A stretch of 64,000 nucleotides of DNA, taken from contig NZ_JAUEPH010000007.1 of NCBI RefSeq assembly GCF_030403435.1, positions 62,001 to 126,000 of the forward strand, in the 5' to 3' direction. Numbering within the stretch: position 1 is the first letter of the stretch; each line of letters starts with the position of its first letter. The translations under genes and the position numbers were made by a program. The notes beneath the pieces are model-generated. The model made no database searches. It was not told the origin of the DNA and saw nothing but the letters and a program-made list of their open reading frames with translations. Below, piece by piece: positions 18,042 to 27,244 of the stretch. The DNA is from Algoriphagus sediminis. GTDB taxonomy: Bacteria > Bacteroidota > Bacteroidia > Cytophagales > Cyclobacteriaceae.

Positions 18042-19439
18042 ATGAGTAAGGAATTATCATTAACACCGCGTCAGATCGTATTTGAGCTTGATAAATATAT
18101 CATCGGTCAGAAGGATGCTAAAAGAAATGTGGCGATTGCCTTAAGAAATCGAATTCGACGTCTCTTGGTGACTTCCGAAATCCAAAAGGACATTGTGCCA
18201 AACAATATTCTTATGATTGGTAGCACTGGTGTAGGTAAAACGGAAATAGCTAGAAGGCTTGCCAAAGTCGCTAATGCTCCATTCACGAAAGTTGAAGCCT
18301 CTAAATTCACCGAGGTAGGGTATGTAGGTAGAGATGTGGAAAGTATGGTGCGAGACCTAGCGGAGCAAGCCATAGCATTAGTTCGGGAGGTAAAGAATGA
18401 AGAAGTAAAAGAGAAGGCAGAGCATTCGGTGGAAGAGGCGATCCTTGATATTTTAATCCCACCAGTGAAAGGTGCAGGATTCAGGCGTACAAACGCCACC
18501 GTAGAGATAGGAGACGAAACGCCGACCAATGATGAAGAGCTGAATGAAAGAACAAGAGAGCGATTCCGGGAGAAACTTAAAAAAGGTGAATTGGATGATC
18601 GTAAAATCGAAGTGAGTGTAAAAGCTTCAGCACCAGCAGGGATGGGCATGATTGGGAATGGAATGATGGATGAGGCAAGTATGCAAGGTCTTCAAGATAT
18701 GATTTCCAACATGATGCCTAAGCGTACCAAGAAAAGAAAAATCCCAATTTCTGAGGCCAGGAAGATTCTTTTGGAAGAAGAAATGTCCAAGCTTATTGAC
18801 TTTGATGAAGTAAAGGAAGAAGCCGTAAAACTTGCTGAGAACAATGGTATTATTTTCATTGATGAGATTGATAAAATCGCATCAAAATCAGGAAAAGGTG
18901 GTAGTGGGCCAGATGTGAGCCGTGAGGGGGTTCAGAGAGATTTACTTCCAATAGTGGAGGGTTCTGCAGTGAATACCAAGTATGGTGTGGTAAATACAGA
19001 TCACATTCTTTTCATTGCGGCAGGAGCATTTCACGTAGCAAAACCATCCGATTTAATTCCTGAACTTCAGGGTAGATTCCCGATCCGTGTGGAGCTTCAA
19101 AGCTTGACTCAGGAGGATTTTGCCAGGATTCTTAGGGAACCAAAGAATGCACTAACTAAACAGTATCAGGCACTTTTCGAAGTAGAGGATGTGTCACTCG
19201 AGTTCAATGAGGAGGCAATAGATGAAATAGCGAGATTGGCTTATTTAATCAATCAGGAGGTAGAGAATATTGGTGCGAGAAGGCTTCATACGGTCATGAG
19301 CCATCTTTTAAATGATTTCTTATTTGACGTACCGGATACCATTGAGGCAAACTCAAAGATCATGATCACCAAAGAAATGGTTCAGGAAAGATTATCGACC
19401 TTGGTTAAAAACAGAGATTTATCTCAATACATTCTTTAA
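18042..19439 (+). CDS. hslU: HslU, ATPase subunit of the HslUV protease
   Basis: The 465-residue AAA+ unfoldase has Walker A 'GSTGVGKT' at residues 60-67, the pore loop 'GYVGRDVESM', an inserted I-domain (about 110-230), Walker B 'IIFIDEIDK' and the sensor 'ELQGRFPIR'. The C-terminal 'LSQYIL' tail is the hook that docks into HslV. The HslV peptidase gene is not adjacent, unlike in E. coli. HslU unfolds substrates and threads them into the HslV chamber. It starts ten bases after porQ and its stop shares one base with the next ATG. Confidence 0.96.
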   Translation: MSKELSLTPRQIVFELDKYIIGQKDAKRNVAIALRNRIRRLLVTSEIQKDIVPNNILMIGSTGVGKTEIARRLAKVANAPFTKVEASKFTEVGYVGRDVESMVRDLAEQAIALVREVKNEEVKEKAEHSVEEAILDILIPPVKGAGFRRTNATVEIGDETPTNDEELNERTRERFREKLKKGELDDRKIEVSVKASAPAGMGMIGNGMMDEASMQGLQDMISNMMPKRTKKRKIPISEARKILLEEEMSKLIDFDEVKEEAVKLAENNGIIFIDEIDKIASKSGKGGSGPDVSREGVQRDLLPIVEGSAVNTKYGVVNTDHILFIAAGAFHVAKPSDLIPELQGRFPIRVELQSLTQEDFARILREPKNALTKQYQALFEVEDVSLEFNEEAIDEIARLAYLINQEVENIGARRLHTVMSHLLNDFLFDVPDTIEANSKIMITKEMVQERLSTLVKNRDLSQYIL

Positions 19440-20158
19440 TGAATAAACTTCTAATTATCACCGGTCATAGTCAGGGTCTGGGGAAGGCGATTGTGAAGCT
19501 TTTCCTTGAAGACCCTGACTTTGAGGTGATAGGAATTTCACGGAAAAGTTCGGGCATCAAAAATGATCGCTTGAGGGAGATTTCGTTGGATCTATCGGAC
19601 CTGGATGCTGTTAGAAACAATCTGGAGTCAATTTTCCCTGATGACACGTTCACCGAGGCATATTTGATTAATAATGCCGCTTGGATAGGTGAAATCAAGC
19701 CATTATCTAAGATTGATCCTGCCAATCTCATAAAGGTTCAGAATATTAATTTCATTTCTCCGAGCATCCTTATTGGAGCATTTTTGAGGAAGTTTTCTAA
19801 ACCATCCATCCAGAAAACGATCTGCAATATCAGCTCAGGTTTGGCTTACAGGGCGGAGTATGGACTTTCAGGTTATTGCACGAGCAAAGCTGCATTAGCT
19901 ATGCAAAGTGAGATTCTGGCTATGGAAGTGGATTCTCAAACTCGTGTGTTTAGTGTGGCGCCCGGAGTAGTAGACACTCCAATGCAGGATAACCTGAGGG
20001 ATACTAATCCAGAGGATTTTCCAAAGCATCCAAACTTTGTGAAATTGAAGGAGTCAGGCAGTCTCGTGAGTCCAGAAGCGGCAGCAAAAAAAATAAAGTA
20101 TATGCTCGACCATGGGGATGAATTCCGAGAAGTAGTTCAGGACATCCGCAAGTTTTAA
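19439..20158 (+). CDS. SDR-family oxidoreductase
   Basis: The 239-residue SDR has a 'TGHSQGLG' glycine motif at the N-terminus, an 'NNAAWIG' variant of the NNAG motif and a catalytic 'YCTSK'. It resembles sepiapterin reductase/benzil reductase-like SDRs; the substrate is unknown. It begins on the last base of hslU (TAATG), so it belongs to the lon-porQ-hslU run. Its 3' end overlaps the stop of the converging phosphatase gene by four bases. The second Asn motif residue and active-site Ser/Tyr appear intact, so it is probably active. Confidence 0.85.
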   Translation: MNKLLIITGHSQGLGKAIVKLFLEDPDFEVIGISRKSSGIKNDRLREISLDLSDLDAVRNNLESIFPDDTFTEAYLINNAAWIGEIKPLSKIDPANLIKVQNINFISPSILIGAFLRKFSKPSIQKTICNISSGLAYRAEYGLSGYCTSKAALAMQSEILAMEVDSQTRVFSVAPGVVDTPMQDNLRDTNPEDFPKHPNFVKLKESGSLVSPEAAAKKIKYMLDHGDEFREVVQDIRKF

Positions 20159-20652
20159 AGTTTAAATTCTTTTTTTGGGTAGTCGAAAAACTCTGCGATT
20201 GCATTGTTAGGTCTTAATTCACTCCAACTATCAATATCTGCTTTTAGGCAAAATTGACCGGACGTAGGCAAGTTTCCGATGTCATAACCAAAGTCTTCTA
20301 CAAAGTCATTGAATCCAGGATTGTGACCAAATACGAGAAGCGTTTCAATCTGAGGATTTACTTTTTGGATCTCTTTTAAGATACCGTCTGAGCTAGCATG
20401 ATACAGGTTTCTGGTGGTTACGATTTTTTCAAGAGGGAAGTCAAGCCCATTTGCTAAAATCTCCGCGGTATGCTTTGCCCGTAGGGCGGTAGAGGAAAGA
20501 AAAAAGTCAGGCGATATACCTCTCTTTTTTAATCGTTTTGCCATCTCTGGAGCATCTCTTTTACCTCGACCGGCAAGTGGGCGGTCATGATCAGCTAGGG
20601 AAAAATCCTTCCAGGAAGATTTGCCGTGACGTACCAAAATAAGTTTCTTCAT
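20155..20652 (-). CDS. Histidine phosphatase, SixA-like
   Basis: The 165-residue protein begins with the phosphohistidine motif 'LVRHGKSSW' and carries the second catalytic His in 'LVFGHNPGF'. Small size and the 'RPLAGRGKRDAPEMAKRL' segment place it with SixA/PhoE-like histidine phosphatases of Bacteroidota and Cyanobacteria. It removes phosphate from phosphohistidine proteins or small metabolites in the cytosol. It is transcribed alone, converging with the SDR gene, with a four-base tail overlap. The substrate is not determinable. Confidence 0.88.
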   Translation of the reverse strand: MKKLILVRHGKSSWKDFSLADHDRPLAGRGKRDAPEMAKRLKKRGISPDFFLSSTALRAKHTAEILANGLDFPLEKIVTTRNLYHASSDGILKEIQKVNPQIETLLVFGHNPGFNDFVEDFGYDIGNLPTSGQFCLKADIDSWSELRPNNAIAEFFDYPKKEFKL

Positions 20653-20739
20653 TTAAGAGAAAAGAAAAGATAATTTTGTTTCTATTGTTCAAATATTTAC
20701 TTTTATGGCCTATTTAATTACAATTTATTTTAATTCATT

Positions 20740-20931
20740 ATGTCTACCGGAACAGTAAAATTTTATAACGAGGCTAAAGGCTTCGGATTCATCGTAGACG
20801 ACGAGTCACAAAGCGATGTATTTGTTCACGCTACCGGACTAGTTGATCAGATCGGCCAAAACGACAAAGTAACTTACGACGTCAAAGATGGCAAAAAAGG
20901 TTTAAACGCCGTCAACGTCAAAAAAGCATAA
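20740..20931 (+). CDS. Cold-shock domain protein
   Basis: The 63-residue single-domain protein has both RNA-binding motifs: RNP1 'KGFGFI' (residues 13-18) and RNP2 'VFVHA' (about 29-33). It binds single-stranded nucleic acids and acts as an RNA chaperone. It stands alone, preceded by an AT-rich leader of about 87 bases and followed within 25 bases by a very strong terminator, as expected for an abundant small transcript. Confidence 0.95.
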   Translation: MSTGTVKFYNEAKGFGFIVDDESQSDVFVHATGLVDQIGQNDKVTYDVKDGKKGLNAVNVKKA

Positions 20932-20953
20932 AGCAGTTTTGAAGTTCTAGTAC

Positions 20954-20987
20954 AAATCCTCCGAAGTTATTCTTCGGAGGATTTTTT
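20954..20987. terminator. Strong terminator after the cold-shock gene, overlapping the end of the MscS gene
   Basis: A 13-base-pair perfect stem (20954-20966 with 20972-20984) with a five-base loop is followed by a T run on the plus strand and an A run on the other side. The stop codon of the opposing MscS-type gene lies in the loop, so the right arm of the hairpin is coding sequence for that gene's last residues. Confidence 0.85.
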
Positions 20988-23588
20988 ATTGTCTTTTTGA
21001 TCCTTTTCATCTTCAGAAGTGCTCTCCTCTGTGGAGGAATCCTTAATGTCTTTTGGAGCTAAAATCGCCTCTTTGACTTCAAGGGCTTGAATTACATTAT
21101 CCAAATTACCAGGAACGGACTTTAGATAAAGATCTCTTTGTGGGAATGGAATTTCGATATTGTTCTCCTTGAATGCTTTGAAAATATCATTCATAACTTC
21201 AGATCGAAGATCCAGCCATATATCCATATTACCGACCCAGAAAAGTAGGCGGAAATTCACGGAGTTGTCCCCAAACTCCTGCATGAAGACTTTTGCTGGC
21301 GGATCTTTAAGAATTAAATCCCTCTTTAGGACTTCCTCTAGTACTTTTTGTACCGTTGGCATATCTGAACCATAGGCTACCCCAATAATCAATTCAATTC
21401 TTCTACGTTTATCTGAAAGAGTCCAATTAATAAGGCTTTGCGATAGCAGGTCTCCATTCGGTAAAATAATCTCAGAACCGTCATAAGCTCGGATTTTGCT
21501 CGCTCGAATTCCCACTTCCTGTACAATTCCCACCAATTGACCTACCTGAATGTTATCTCCAATTTGTACAGGTCTCTCGAAGGCCAGGATGATACCTGAC
21601 ACAAGGTTATTTATGATTGTTTGTAAACCAAAGCCAATACCTACGGATAAAGCACCTAGAACGATGGTTATCTTATCAAGAGGAATCTTAGCAACTGCCA
21701 TAGCAATAAAGAAACCTATGGTGATGATGGCAAGTCTGATAAGAAGAATAGAGCTCCCTAATCTTTTGTTCCTTGAACTACCTGTTTTTTGATCAAATAC
21801 AGATGCGAAATAGGCGATATTATTAGCCAGAAAAAAGCTTACCATAAGGATAATAATAAACAGAAGAATGGTCGAAAATTCATATTCAAGGTTTCCTAGT
21901 GTCCTGGGTTGAGTGAGGAAACTGACTAGTGAATTCCCAATGGTTGAGAACCAGCCAAGGTATACCGTAAGTGCATAAAACCATAAAACAATGGCAAAAA
22001 TACTTATCACTTTTTCGACCCTATTTTGTATCTCCTGAAAATCAAAGTAAGAAGTGAGCACATCATCTTCTTTTTTGGATGATTCAAGCCAGATGTAAAC
22101 AAATTTTAGGAAAACCTGAACAAATAAATAAAGGCCTATACCCCTGTAGAAATTGCTAACTCCTAAAATACTGAATGTTTTTGCTAAGGTTGGCCTTCCA
22201 AAGATGTTTACACCAAAAGAAAATAAGGCGAAGGTTAATAGAAAAACAGAAAGGGCTTTCAGTACCCTGGATCCAACAAATAAATGCCTATCCGTTTCTT
22301 TATACATAAGAATGGCAAGGGTAATTCCTGAGGCTGAAACAAATAAATCAAAATACCTTTCGTCAAAATTCATCCCCCAGGCAAGACCGAATGTAGGTGC
22401 CACCAAATAGACCGGGTAAAAAATGGCTAAAAGCCAAAATACTTTTTTTGGAAATCTCTGATAGGCAATCCAACCGGAAAGGGTGACAAAAACCAGGGAT
22501 AATAGACTACTGAATACAATAGTGGGGTTTTCTATAAATGTAAAAATGAAGGGTATGGTGATTATAATACAAGAAATAAACAACTGATTTTGAATCAATT
22601 TAATCCTTTCTAAAATTTGCTCTGCGAATTCTTTTCGTGCTATCACATTTTTAATGGCCCTTTTCGAGAAAAAGTATATTAAGCAAACTACTAACAGAGA
22701 TGAGGTTAAAAACAAAGATTTTTTTTCTACGAACCTGATTAAAACAGAGCCATTTATTGGCACGGATTTAATGAAATTTGTTAGAAAAGAATCTTCTATC
22801 TCATAAGATGGTGCTTCCCAGATATAATTAATTTCTTTTTTCCACGATCGCCTCTGAATATTTCTTTCGCTTTGATTTACTGATTCTCTTAATCCTAATA
22901 ATTGAATACTTAAATCTGAAACTCTGGACTGATACGAGGCTATTTCTAATTCCTGGGTAATTAATAAGCTATCTAAACTCCGCAACTTGTTTTGAATGGA
23001 TCTCAACTCTCTATCGATTTCAGGTAAGGTCTCGCTATTTTTTAAGGTCAAACTAATTATGGTGTCTTGCCTTATCTTATCCAACTTGTCGCCAGCTTCT
23101 ACCAGGTCATCCACTCTTTTCGAAATCCTATCTTCAAAATTCTGCTGCTCCTCTTCAATTAAATTCAAAAAATTTTCAATACCATTAATGAAACGATTGT
23201 TTCCTTTCTCTTCATACTCAATCACGACTTCGGCTAATTCGGTCATCGTATTTTTTAAAACAGGTATTCTGTCATCCATCTCAGAAAAGTCAGGCTTTGC
23301 TTTTAGAAGCAAATTCACATTGCCTAATTCAATGGCATATTTCTTCGATTTGGTTACGATCTGATTAAGTAAAAGCCCAATTTTCGGAATGTTTTGTCTT
23401 GTGTCCTGCTTACGAACGAAAAGAGTATCAATGGCTTGGTTAGTCCCAATTTCTTGGTTTTCAATTATAGTGGAATCCACTTGACTGAAAATACCAGTCG
23501 TATCTCCTGTCTCTTGAGCTTGAGCTTGAGCTTGAGTAATGAGGAAAAATGAGAAGATGAGAGAAACGATTTGCTTTTGAAGACGCAT
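20967..23588 (-). CDS. Large MscS-family mechanosensitive channel (MscK-like)
   Basis: The 873-residue protein has a signal peptide with an Ala-Gln repeat, a periplasmic coiled-coil region (about 30-250), roughly ten transmembrane helices (270-650), an MscS core and a charged Glu/Lys/Ser tail. The pore helix reads 'LGALSVGIGFGLQTIINN', followed by the 'ERPVQIGD' beta-domain start. The architecture resembles MscK/YnaI-type large channels rather than the 286-residue MscS. It would open under membrane tension to release osmolytes during hypo-osmotic shock. The signal-peptide region contains four tandem copies of a six-base unit. Confidence 0.9.
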   Translation of the reverse strand: MRLQKQIVSLIFSFFLITQAQAQAQETGDTTGIFSQVDSTIIENQEIGTNQAIDTLFVRKQDTRQNIPKIGLLLNQIVTKSKKYAIELGNVNLLLKAKPDFSEMDDRIPVLKNTMTELAEVVIEYEEKGNNRFINGIENFLNLIEEEQQNFEDRISKRVDDLVEAGDKLDKIRQDTIISLTLKNSETLPEIDRELRSIQNKLRSLDSLLITQELEIASYQSRVSDLSIQLLGLRESVNQSERNIQRRSWKKEINYIWEAPSYEIEDSFLTNFIKSVPINGSVLIRFVEKKSLFLTSSLLVVCLIYFFSKRAIKNVIARKEFAEQILERIKLIQNQLFISCIIITIPFIFTFIENPTIVFSSLLSLVFVTLSGWIAYQRFPKKVFWLLAIFYPVYLVAPTFGLAWGMNFDERYFDLFVSASGITLAILMYKETDRHLFVGSRVLKALSVFLLTFALFSFGVNIFGRPTLAKTFSILGVSNFYRGIGLYLFVQVFLKFVYIWLESSKKEDDVLTSYFDFQEIQNRVEKVISIFAIVLWFYALTVYLGWFSTIGNSLVSFLTQPRTLGNLEYEFSTILLFIIILMVSFFLANNIAYFASVFDQKTGSSRNKRLGSSILLIRLAIITIGFFIAMAVAKIPLDKITIVLGALSVGIGFGLQTIINNLVSGIILAFERPVQIGDNIQVGQLVGIVQEVGIRASKIRAYDGSEIILPNGDLLSQSLINWTLSDKRRRIELIIGVAYGSDMPTVQKVLEEVLKRDLILKDPPAKVFMQEFGDNSVNFRLLFWVGNMDIWLDLRSEVMNDIFKAFKENNIEIPFPQRDLYLKSVPGNLDNVIQALEVKEAILAPKDIKDSSTEESTSEDEKDQKDNKKSSEE
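23513..23536. repeat. Hexanucleotide tandem repeat (4 copies) in a signal-peptide region
   Basis: CTTGAG is repeated four times, encoding an Ala-Gln run at the end of the MscS-like protein's signal peptide. Because the unit is six bases, slippage changes length without breaking the frame. Confidence 0.8.
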
Positions 23589-23819
23589 CGGGTGTGGATA
23601 AATTTATTTAAGATGTCACCAATCTCTTTATAATGCAAATTGACAATATCATGATTGAGTTTCGAATATGACATTAGAAAAGGCTTGAATAAAATAACCG
23701 GTCAAAATGTCTGAATTAAGCTGTGATTTTAAGTAAAAAAAGACAGAATGTCCGATAAAATGGGTTGGAACAGAATTTACATATTGGTTTCCGTGTTCAA
23801 CCATTAAAAAATTCAAACC

Positions 23820-24248
23820 ATGAAACTTGTAAGATATAATCAATTAAACAGTCCAAAAACTGATACGTTTTATAACATGATCGATCAGTTTTTTAATGAT
23901 TCATTTCCAAACGGTGAAGGACAATTTAATCCTGCAGTGGACATTGCTGAGGATGAGAAATCCTATGAAATAGAGCTTTCCATTCCAGGTGCCAAGAAGG
24001 AAGATTTCAAAGTCGATCTCACAGATGGTAGCCTAACTATCTCAGGAGAAAGAAGAAGAGAAGAGAAAACGGAAGGGAAGAATTTCCACAGAATTCAAAG
24101 TCAATACGGTAAGTTCCAGAAAACTTTCCAGCTTCCGGATGATGCGACTTCCGAAAATATTTCTGCCAGTTATCAGGATGGAATTTTGAAGATTTTAATT
24201 CCTAAAGAGGAAAAGAAAATTCAGAAATCTGTAATTGAGGTGAAATAA
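23820..24248 (+). CDS. Small heat-shock protein Hsp20 (alpha-crystallin)
   Basis: The 142-residue protein has a short N-terminal arm and an alpha-crystallin domain (about 35-125) with 'FNPAVDIAEDEKSYEI' at its start. The conserved C-terminal strand 'YQDGILKILIPK' and a following I-x-I/V-type tail are also present. It is an ATP-independent holdase that prevents aggregation. A degenerate inverted repeat (GGTTGGAACA ... TGTTCAACC, 23763-23802) lies just upstream of the start and may be a regulatory site; this is only positional. A perfect terminator follows. Confidence 0.94.
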   Translation: MKLVRYNQLNSPKTDTFYNMIDQFFNDSFPNGEGQFNPAVDIAEDEKSYEIELSIPGAKKEDFKVDLTDGSLTISGERRREEKTEGKNFHRIQSQYGKFQKTFQLPDDATSENISASYQDGILKILIPKEEKKIQKSVIEVK

Positions 24249-24252
24249 TTTG

Positions 24253-24284
24253 AAGAGTGGGGTAACCCACTCTTTTCTTTTTTT
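24253..24284 (+). terminator. Rho-independent terminator after hsp20
   Basis: A nine-base-pair stem (AAGAGTGGG/CCCACTCTT, 24253-24274) with a four-base loop is followed by a T-rich run, starting five bases after the stop codon. Confidence 0.85.
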
Positions 24285-24411
24285 GTTAAATTCATGACAC
24301 CTTCAAAAGCGGTTAATTGATGTTAATTTGAAGGATTTTTCAAATTATGAAAAACCTATTTCTGATCGGTTCGCTTTAATATACGTTGTTACTGAAAAAA
24401 AATTAAAACCT

Positions 24412-25911
24412 ATGAATAAGAGACAATTCTTCTTTGGGATGATTTTGGCCTCCTTAATGGGAGGTTTGGTTGTGTTAGCTGGACTGAGGTTTTTCGTTCA
24501 GCCGGAAAGCGGTCAAACCTTTGATGAGAAGCAGCAGGCCAGTTTTGTAAACCTGCTTTCTGATAAGGATTTCACCATACCAGACGGAATTAACTTCGTG
24601 GCATCTGCAGAAGTAGTAACTCCTGCCGTGGTCTATGTTAATAGTAAAGTGAACTATAACAGACGAGGTAGATCTGAACTTGAAAGATTTTTCGGGATGC
24701 CCCCCAGAGATTTGGAAGATCAAGAAGAGGGTATGCCACCTCAAGGGATTAGCTCAGGCTCTGGTGTGATCATCTCTGCGGATGGTTATATCGTCACTAA
24801 CAATCATGTGGTGGAAGGTGCAAATGAGGTAACCGTATCGCTTGAAAATAATAAGCGATACATAGCTACTATAGTTGGAACTGATCCGACCACAGATTTA
24901 GCATTGTTGAAAATAGAAGATACTGGATTGCCTTATGTGAGGTTCGGTGATTCAGATGAAACTCAAATTGGTGAGTGGGTCCTTGCAGTGGGTAACCCTT
25001 TTAATCTGAATTCTACAGTAACTGCAGGGATTATTTCAGCAAAAGCCAGAAACATTGGGATCCTAAGAGGTGTAGAAAATGACTTGCAAATTGAGTCCTT
25101 TCTTCAAACTGATGCCGTGGTTAATCCAGGAAATTCCGGAGGAGCTTTAGTAAATCTTTCAGGTGAACTTATTGGAATAAATACAGCCATTGCTACCCGA
25201 ACAGGTACTTTCAGTGGCTATTCATTTGCAGTGCCGAGTACTTTGGTGAAAAAAGTAATGGACGATCTGATGGAATATGGAACCGTGCAGAGAGGATTAT
25301 TAGGCGTTCGGATTAATAATGTAAGTCCAGAGCTTCAGGAAGCTTTAGATCTTGACCTTTCTGTTGATCAGGGTGTGTACGTGGCAGGAGTAAATGAAGG
25401 AAGTGGAGGAGCTGAAGCTGGCCTCCAAGAAGGTGATGTGATTATCGGTATCGATGGTCGTGAAACCCTAAATGTTGCAACTCTTCAAGAAATGGTAGCT
25501 AGGAAAAGACCTGGTGATCAGGTTGAAGTGGATTTCATCAGAGATGGTGAAAAAATGTCGGCTAAAGCTACTTTGAAAAACTTCGATGGAGATACTAAAA
25601 TAGTGATTAAAGAGCAACCACAAGTATTTGAATTTGCCGGTGTGACCTTCGAGGATATCGATGAGGACCTCAAAGAAGCGTTGGATTTACAAGGTGGAGC
25701 CATCATTGATTCGGTTACCAATCCGGAATGGAGAAGAGCGGGAGCAAGAGTAGGGTTTGTGATTACTTCTATCATTAGTGAAAATGGAAGAATTAGAATA
25801 ACTTCTCCTGAACAGTTAATTGAAGAACTGTCAGATCTTGAAGATGAAGAGATTGTTGTTCTGGGAACATTCCCTGATGGAACTGAATATTACTTCGAGG
25901 TGACACCATAA
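24412..25911 (+). CDS. HtrA/DegP-family serine endoprotease (copy 2)
   Basis: From the ATG at 24412 the protein has 499 residues: an N-terminal signal anchor (6-28), a trypsin-like domain, and two PDZ domains (about 300-385 and 405-495). The triad is His132 ('NNHVVE'), Asp162 ('TTDLAL') and Ser242 ('GNSGGA'). The upstream TTG at 24328 would place a charged stretch before the anchor and is less likely. It is close in layout to copy 1 at 10.3-11.7 kb, and both are probably envelope quality-control proteases. Its position directly after hsp20 fits a stress-induced role. A strong GC-rich terminator follows. Confidence 0.92.
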   Translation: MNKRQFFFGMILASLMGGLVVLAGLRFFVQPESGQTFDEKQQASFVNLLSDKDFTIPDGINFVASAEVVTPAVVYVNSKVNYNRRGRSELERFFGMPPRDLEDQEEGMPPQGISSGSGVIISADGYIVTNNHVVEGANEVTVSLENNKRYIATIVGTDPTTDLALLKIEDTGLPYVRFGDSDETQIGEWVLAVGNPFNLNSTVTAGIISAKARNIGILRGVENDLQIESFLQTDAVVNPGNSGGALVNLSGELIGINTAIATRTGTFSGYSFAVPSTLVKKVMDDLMEYGTVQRGLLGVRINNVSPELQEALDLDLSVDQGVYVAGVNEGSGGAEAGLQEGDVIIGIDGRETLNVATLQEMVARKRPGDQVEVDFIRDGEKMSAKATLKNFDGDTKIVIKEQPQVFEFAGVTFEDIDEDLKEALDLQGGAIIDSVTNPEWRRAGARVGFVITSIISENGRIRITSPEQLIEELSDLEDEEIVVLGTFPDGTEYYFEVTP

Positions 25912-25931
25912 TTTCCTTTGGGAGGAAATTT

Positions 25932-25958
25932 AAGGCCGGCTTTTGCCGGCCTTTTTTT
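25932..25958 (+). terminator. Rho-independent terminator after htrA copy 2
   Basis: A GC-rich nine-base-pair stem (AAGGCCGGC/GCCGGCCTT) with a TTTT loop is followed by seven Ts. Confidence 0.92.
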
Positions 25959-25999
25959 ATGCATTGATTATTTCTAATTTGAGGAAACTAAGTTCCCAA

Positions 26000-27241
26000 A
26001 TGATGAGAAAGTTATTTCTAACTCTATGTTCCTTGCTGCTGACCATTTTAGTAGTATCAGCTCAGGTTAATCAGTCCAGGTTGCAAAAACTTGACGCAAT
26101 GTTAAATCAAGCGATAGAGGAGCAACAAGTACCTGGACTCGTTGCGATGGTGGTCAAAGATGGCGAGGTAGTATATCACGAAGCAAAAGGATTTTCTGAT
26201 GTGAATTCAAGGACTGAAATGAGTAAGAATTCTATTTTTAGAATAGCATCTCAGACCAAGGCGATCACTTCCACCGCTGTTATGATTCTTTGGGAAGAGG
26301 GGCATTTTAGACTTGACGATCCTATTTCCAAATACATTCCAGAATTTGAAAACCCGACCATACTTCAAGAATTTGATGATTCTGATAGCTCTTTCACCTC
26401 GGTTGAAAGTGAAAGCGAGATCACCATCCGACATTTACTTACCCATACTTCGGGCCTAGGATATGGAGTGATTGATGGTGATATACGTATGAAGAAGATT
26501 TACCAAAAAGCAGGAGTGGTAGATCTGTTTACTACTCAGGATGTTACTATTAAGGAAAGCGTAATGAGGTTGGCAGAATTACCCTTGCATCATGAGCCAG
26601 AAGAGAAATTTACATACAGTGAAGGTCTGGATGTGTTGGGATACTTTATTGAGGTTATTTCGGGTAAGCCATTTGATGAGTTTTTAGAAGAAAGGATTTT
26701 TGATCCTTTGGGAATGGATGATACCCGATTTTATTTAAATGAATCTCAGGGAGAGAGACTGGTCACTGTTCACAATTTTTTAGAGGAAAGCTGGAAACCT
26801 TACCCTGTCACGTTTTATGATCCGGATTATCCCAAAACTGGTGCTAAAGCCTTCTTTTCTGGAGGTGCAGGACTTTCCAGCACCACAGCAGATTATGCTA
26901 AATTTCTACAAATGTATTTAAACGGAGGTGAACTAAATGGAGTAAGGATCCTAAGTCCCACCACCATAGAGACCATCATGTCAAATCAGGTAGGCGACTT
27001 GCTTGGTGATGGAGGAAAAGAATATGGCTTGGCCTTTGGGCTTGTGGATCAAAAGGGAGTAGCGATTGGAGGAATTGGAGGTTTGGGGACTTTCGACTGG
27101 GGTGGATATTTCAATACCCAGTATTTCGCAGACCCAAATGAAAACTTAATTGGTTTGATTTTTAAGCAAACCAGTGGTGCTGGAAATGGTGACCAAACTG
27201 GCTGGAAATTCCGTCAGATGGTCTTTACCCTTGTGGAATAA
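26000..27241 (+). CDS. Secreted beta-lactamase-fold serine hydrolase (class C / esterase type)
   Basis: From the ATG at 26000 the protein has 413 residues with a signal peptide (about 1-21). It has the serine motif S-x-x-K as 'SQTK' and a Tyr motif 'YSEG' in place of YxN. The 'LLTHTSGLGYG' block is diagnostic of the family (PF00144). A longer frame starting at 25943 is excluded because it would begin inside the terminator stem of the previous gene. Relatives include penicillin-binding proteins, esterases and D-amino-acid peptidases; resistance should not be assumed. A paralogue lies at 47.4 kb. Confidence 0.85.
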   Translation: MMRKLFLTLCSLLLTILVVSAQVNQSRLQKLDAMLNQAIEEQQVPGLVAMVVKDGEVVYHEAKGFSDVNSRTEMSKNSIFRIASQTKAITSTAVMILWEEGHFRLDDPISKYIPEFENPTILQEFDDSDSSFTSVESESEITIRHLLTHTSGLGYGVIDGDIRMKKIYQKAGVVDLFTTQDVTIKESVMRLAELPLHHEPEEKFTYSEGLDVLGYFIEVISGKPFDEFLEERIFDPLGMDDTRFYLNESQGERLVTVHNFLEESWKPYPVTFYDPDYPKTGAKAFFSGGAGLSSTTADYAKFLQMYLNGGELNGVRILSPTTIETIMSNQVGDLLGDGGKEYGLAFGLVDQKGVAIGGIGGLGTFDWGGYFNTQYFADPNENLIGLIFKQTSGAGNGDQTGWKFRQMVFTLVE

Positions 27242-27244
27242 GCT

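Noticed and set aside
18107-18649. A 180-residue minus-strand frame opposite hslU
   Set aside because: It lies inside the conserved AAA+ part of hslU and is a Ser/Thr-rich mirror of its codons.
25943-25999. An N-terminal extension of the 26.0 kb hydrolase
   Set aside because: It would start with TTG inside the stem of the preceding terminator, and the signal peptide begins at 26000.
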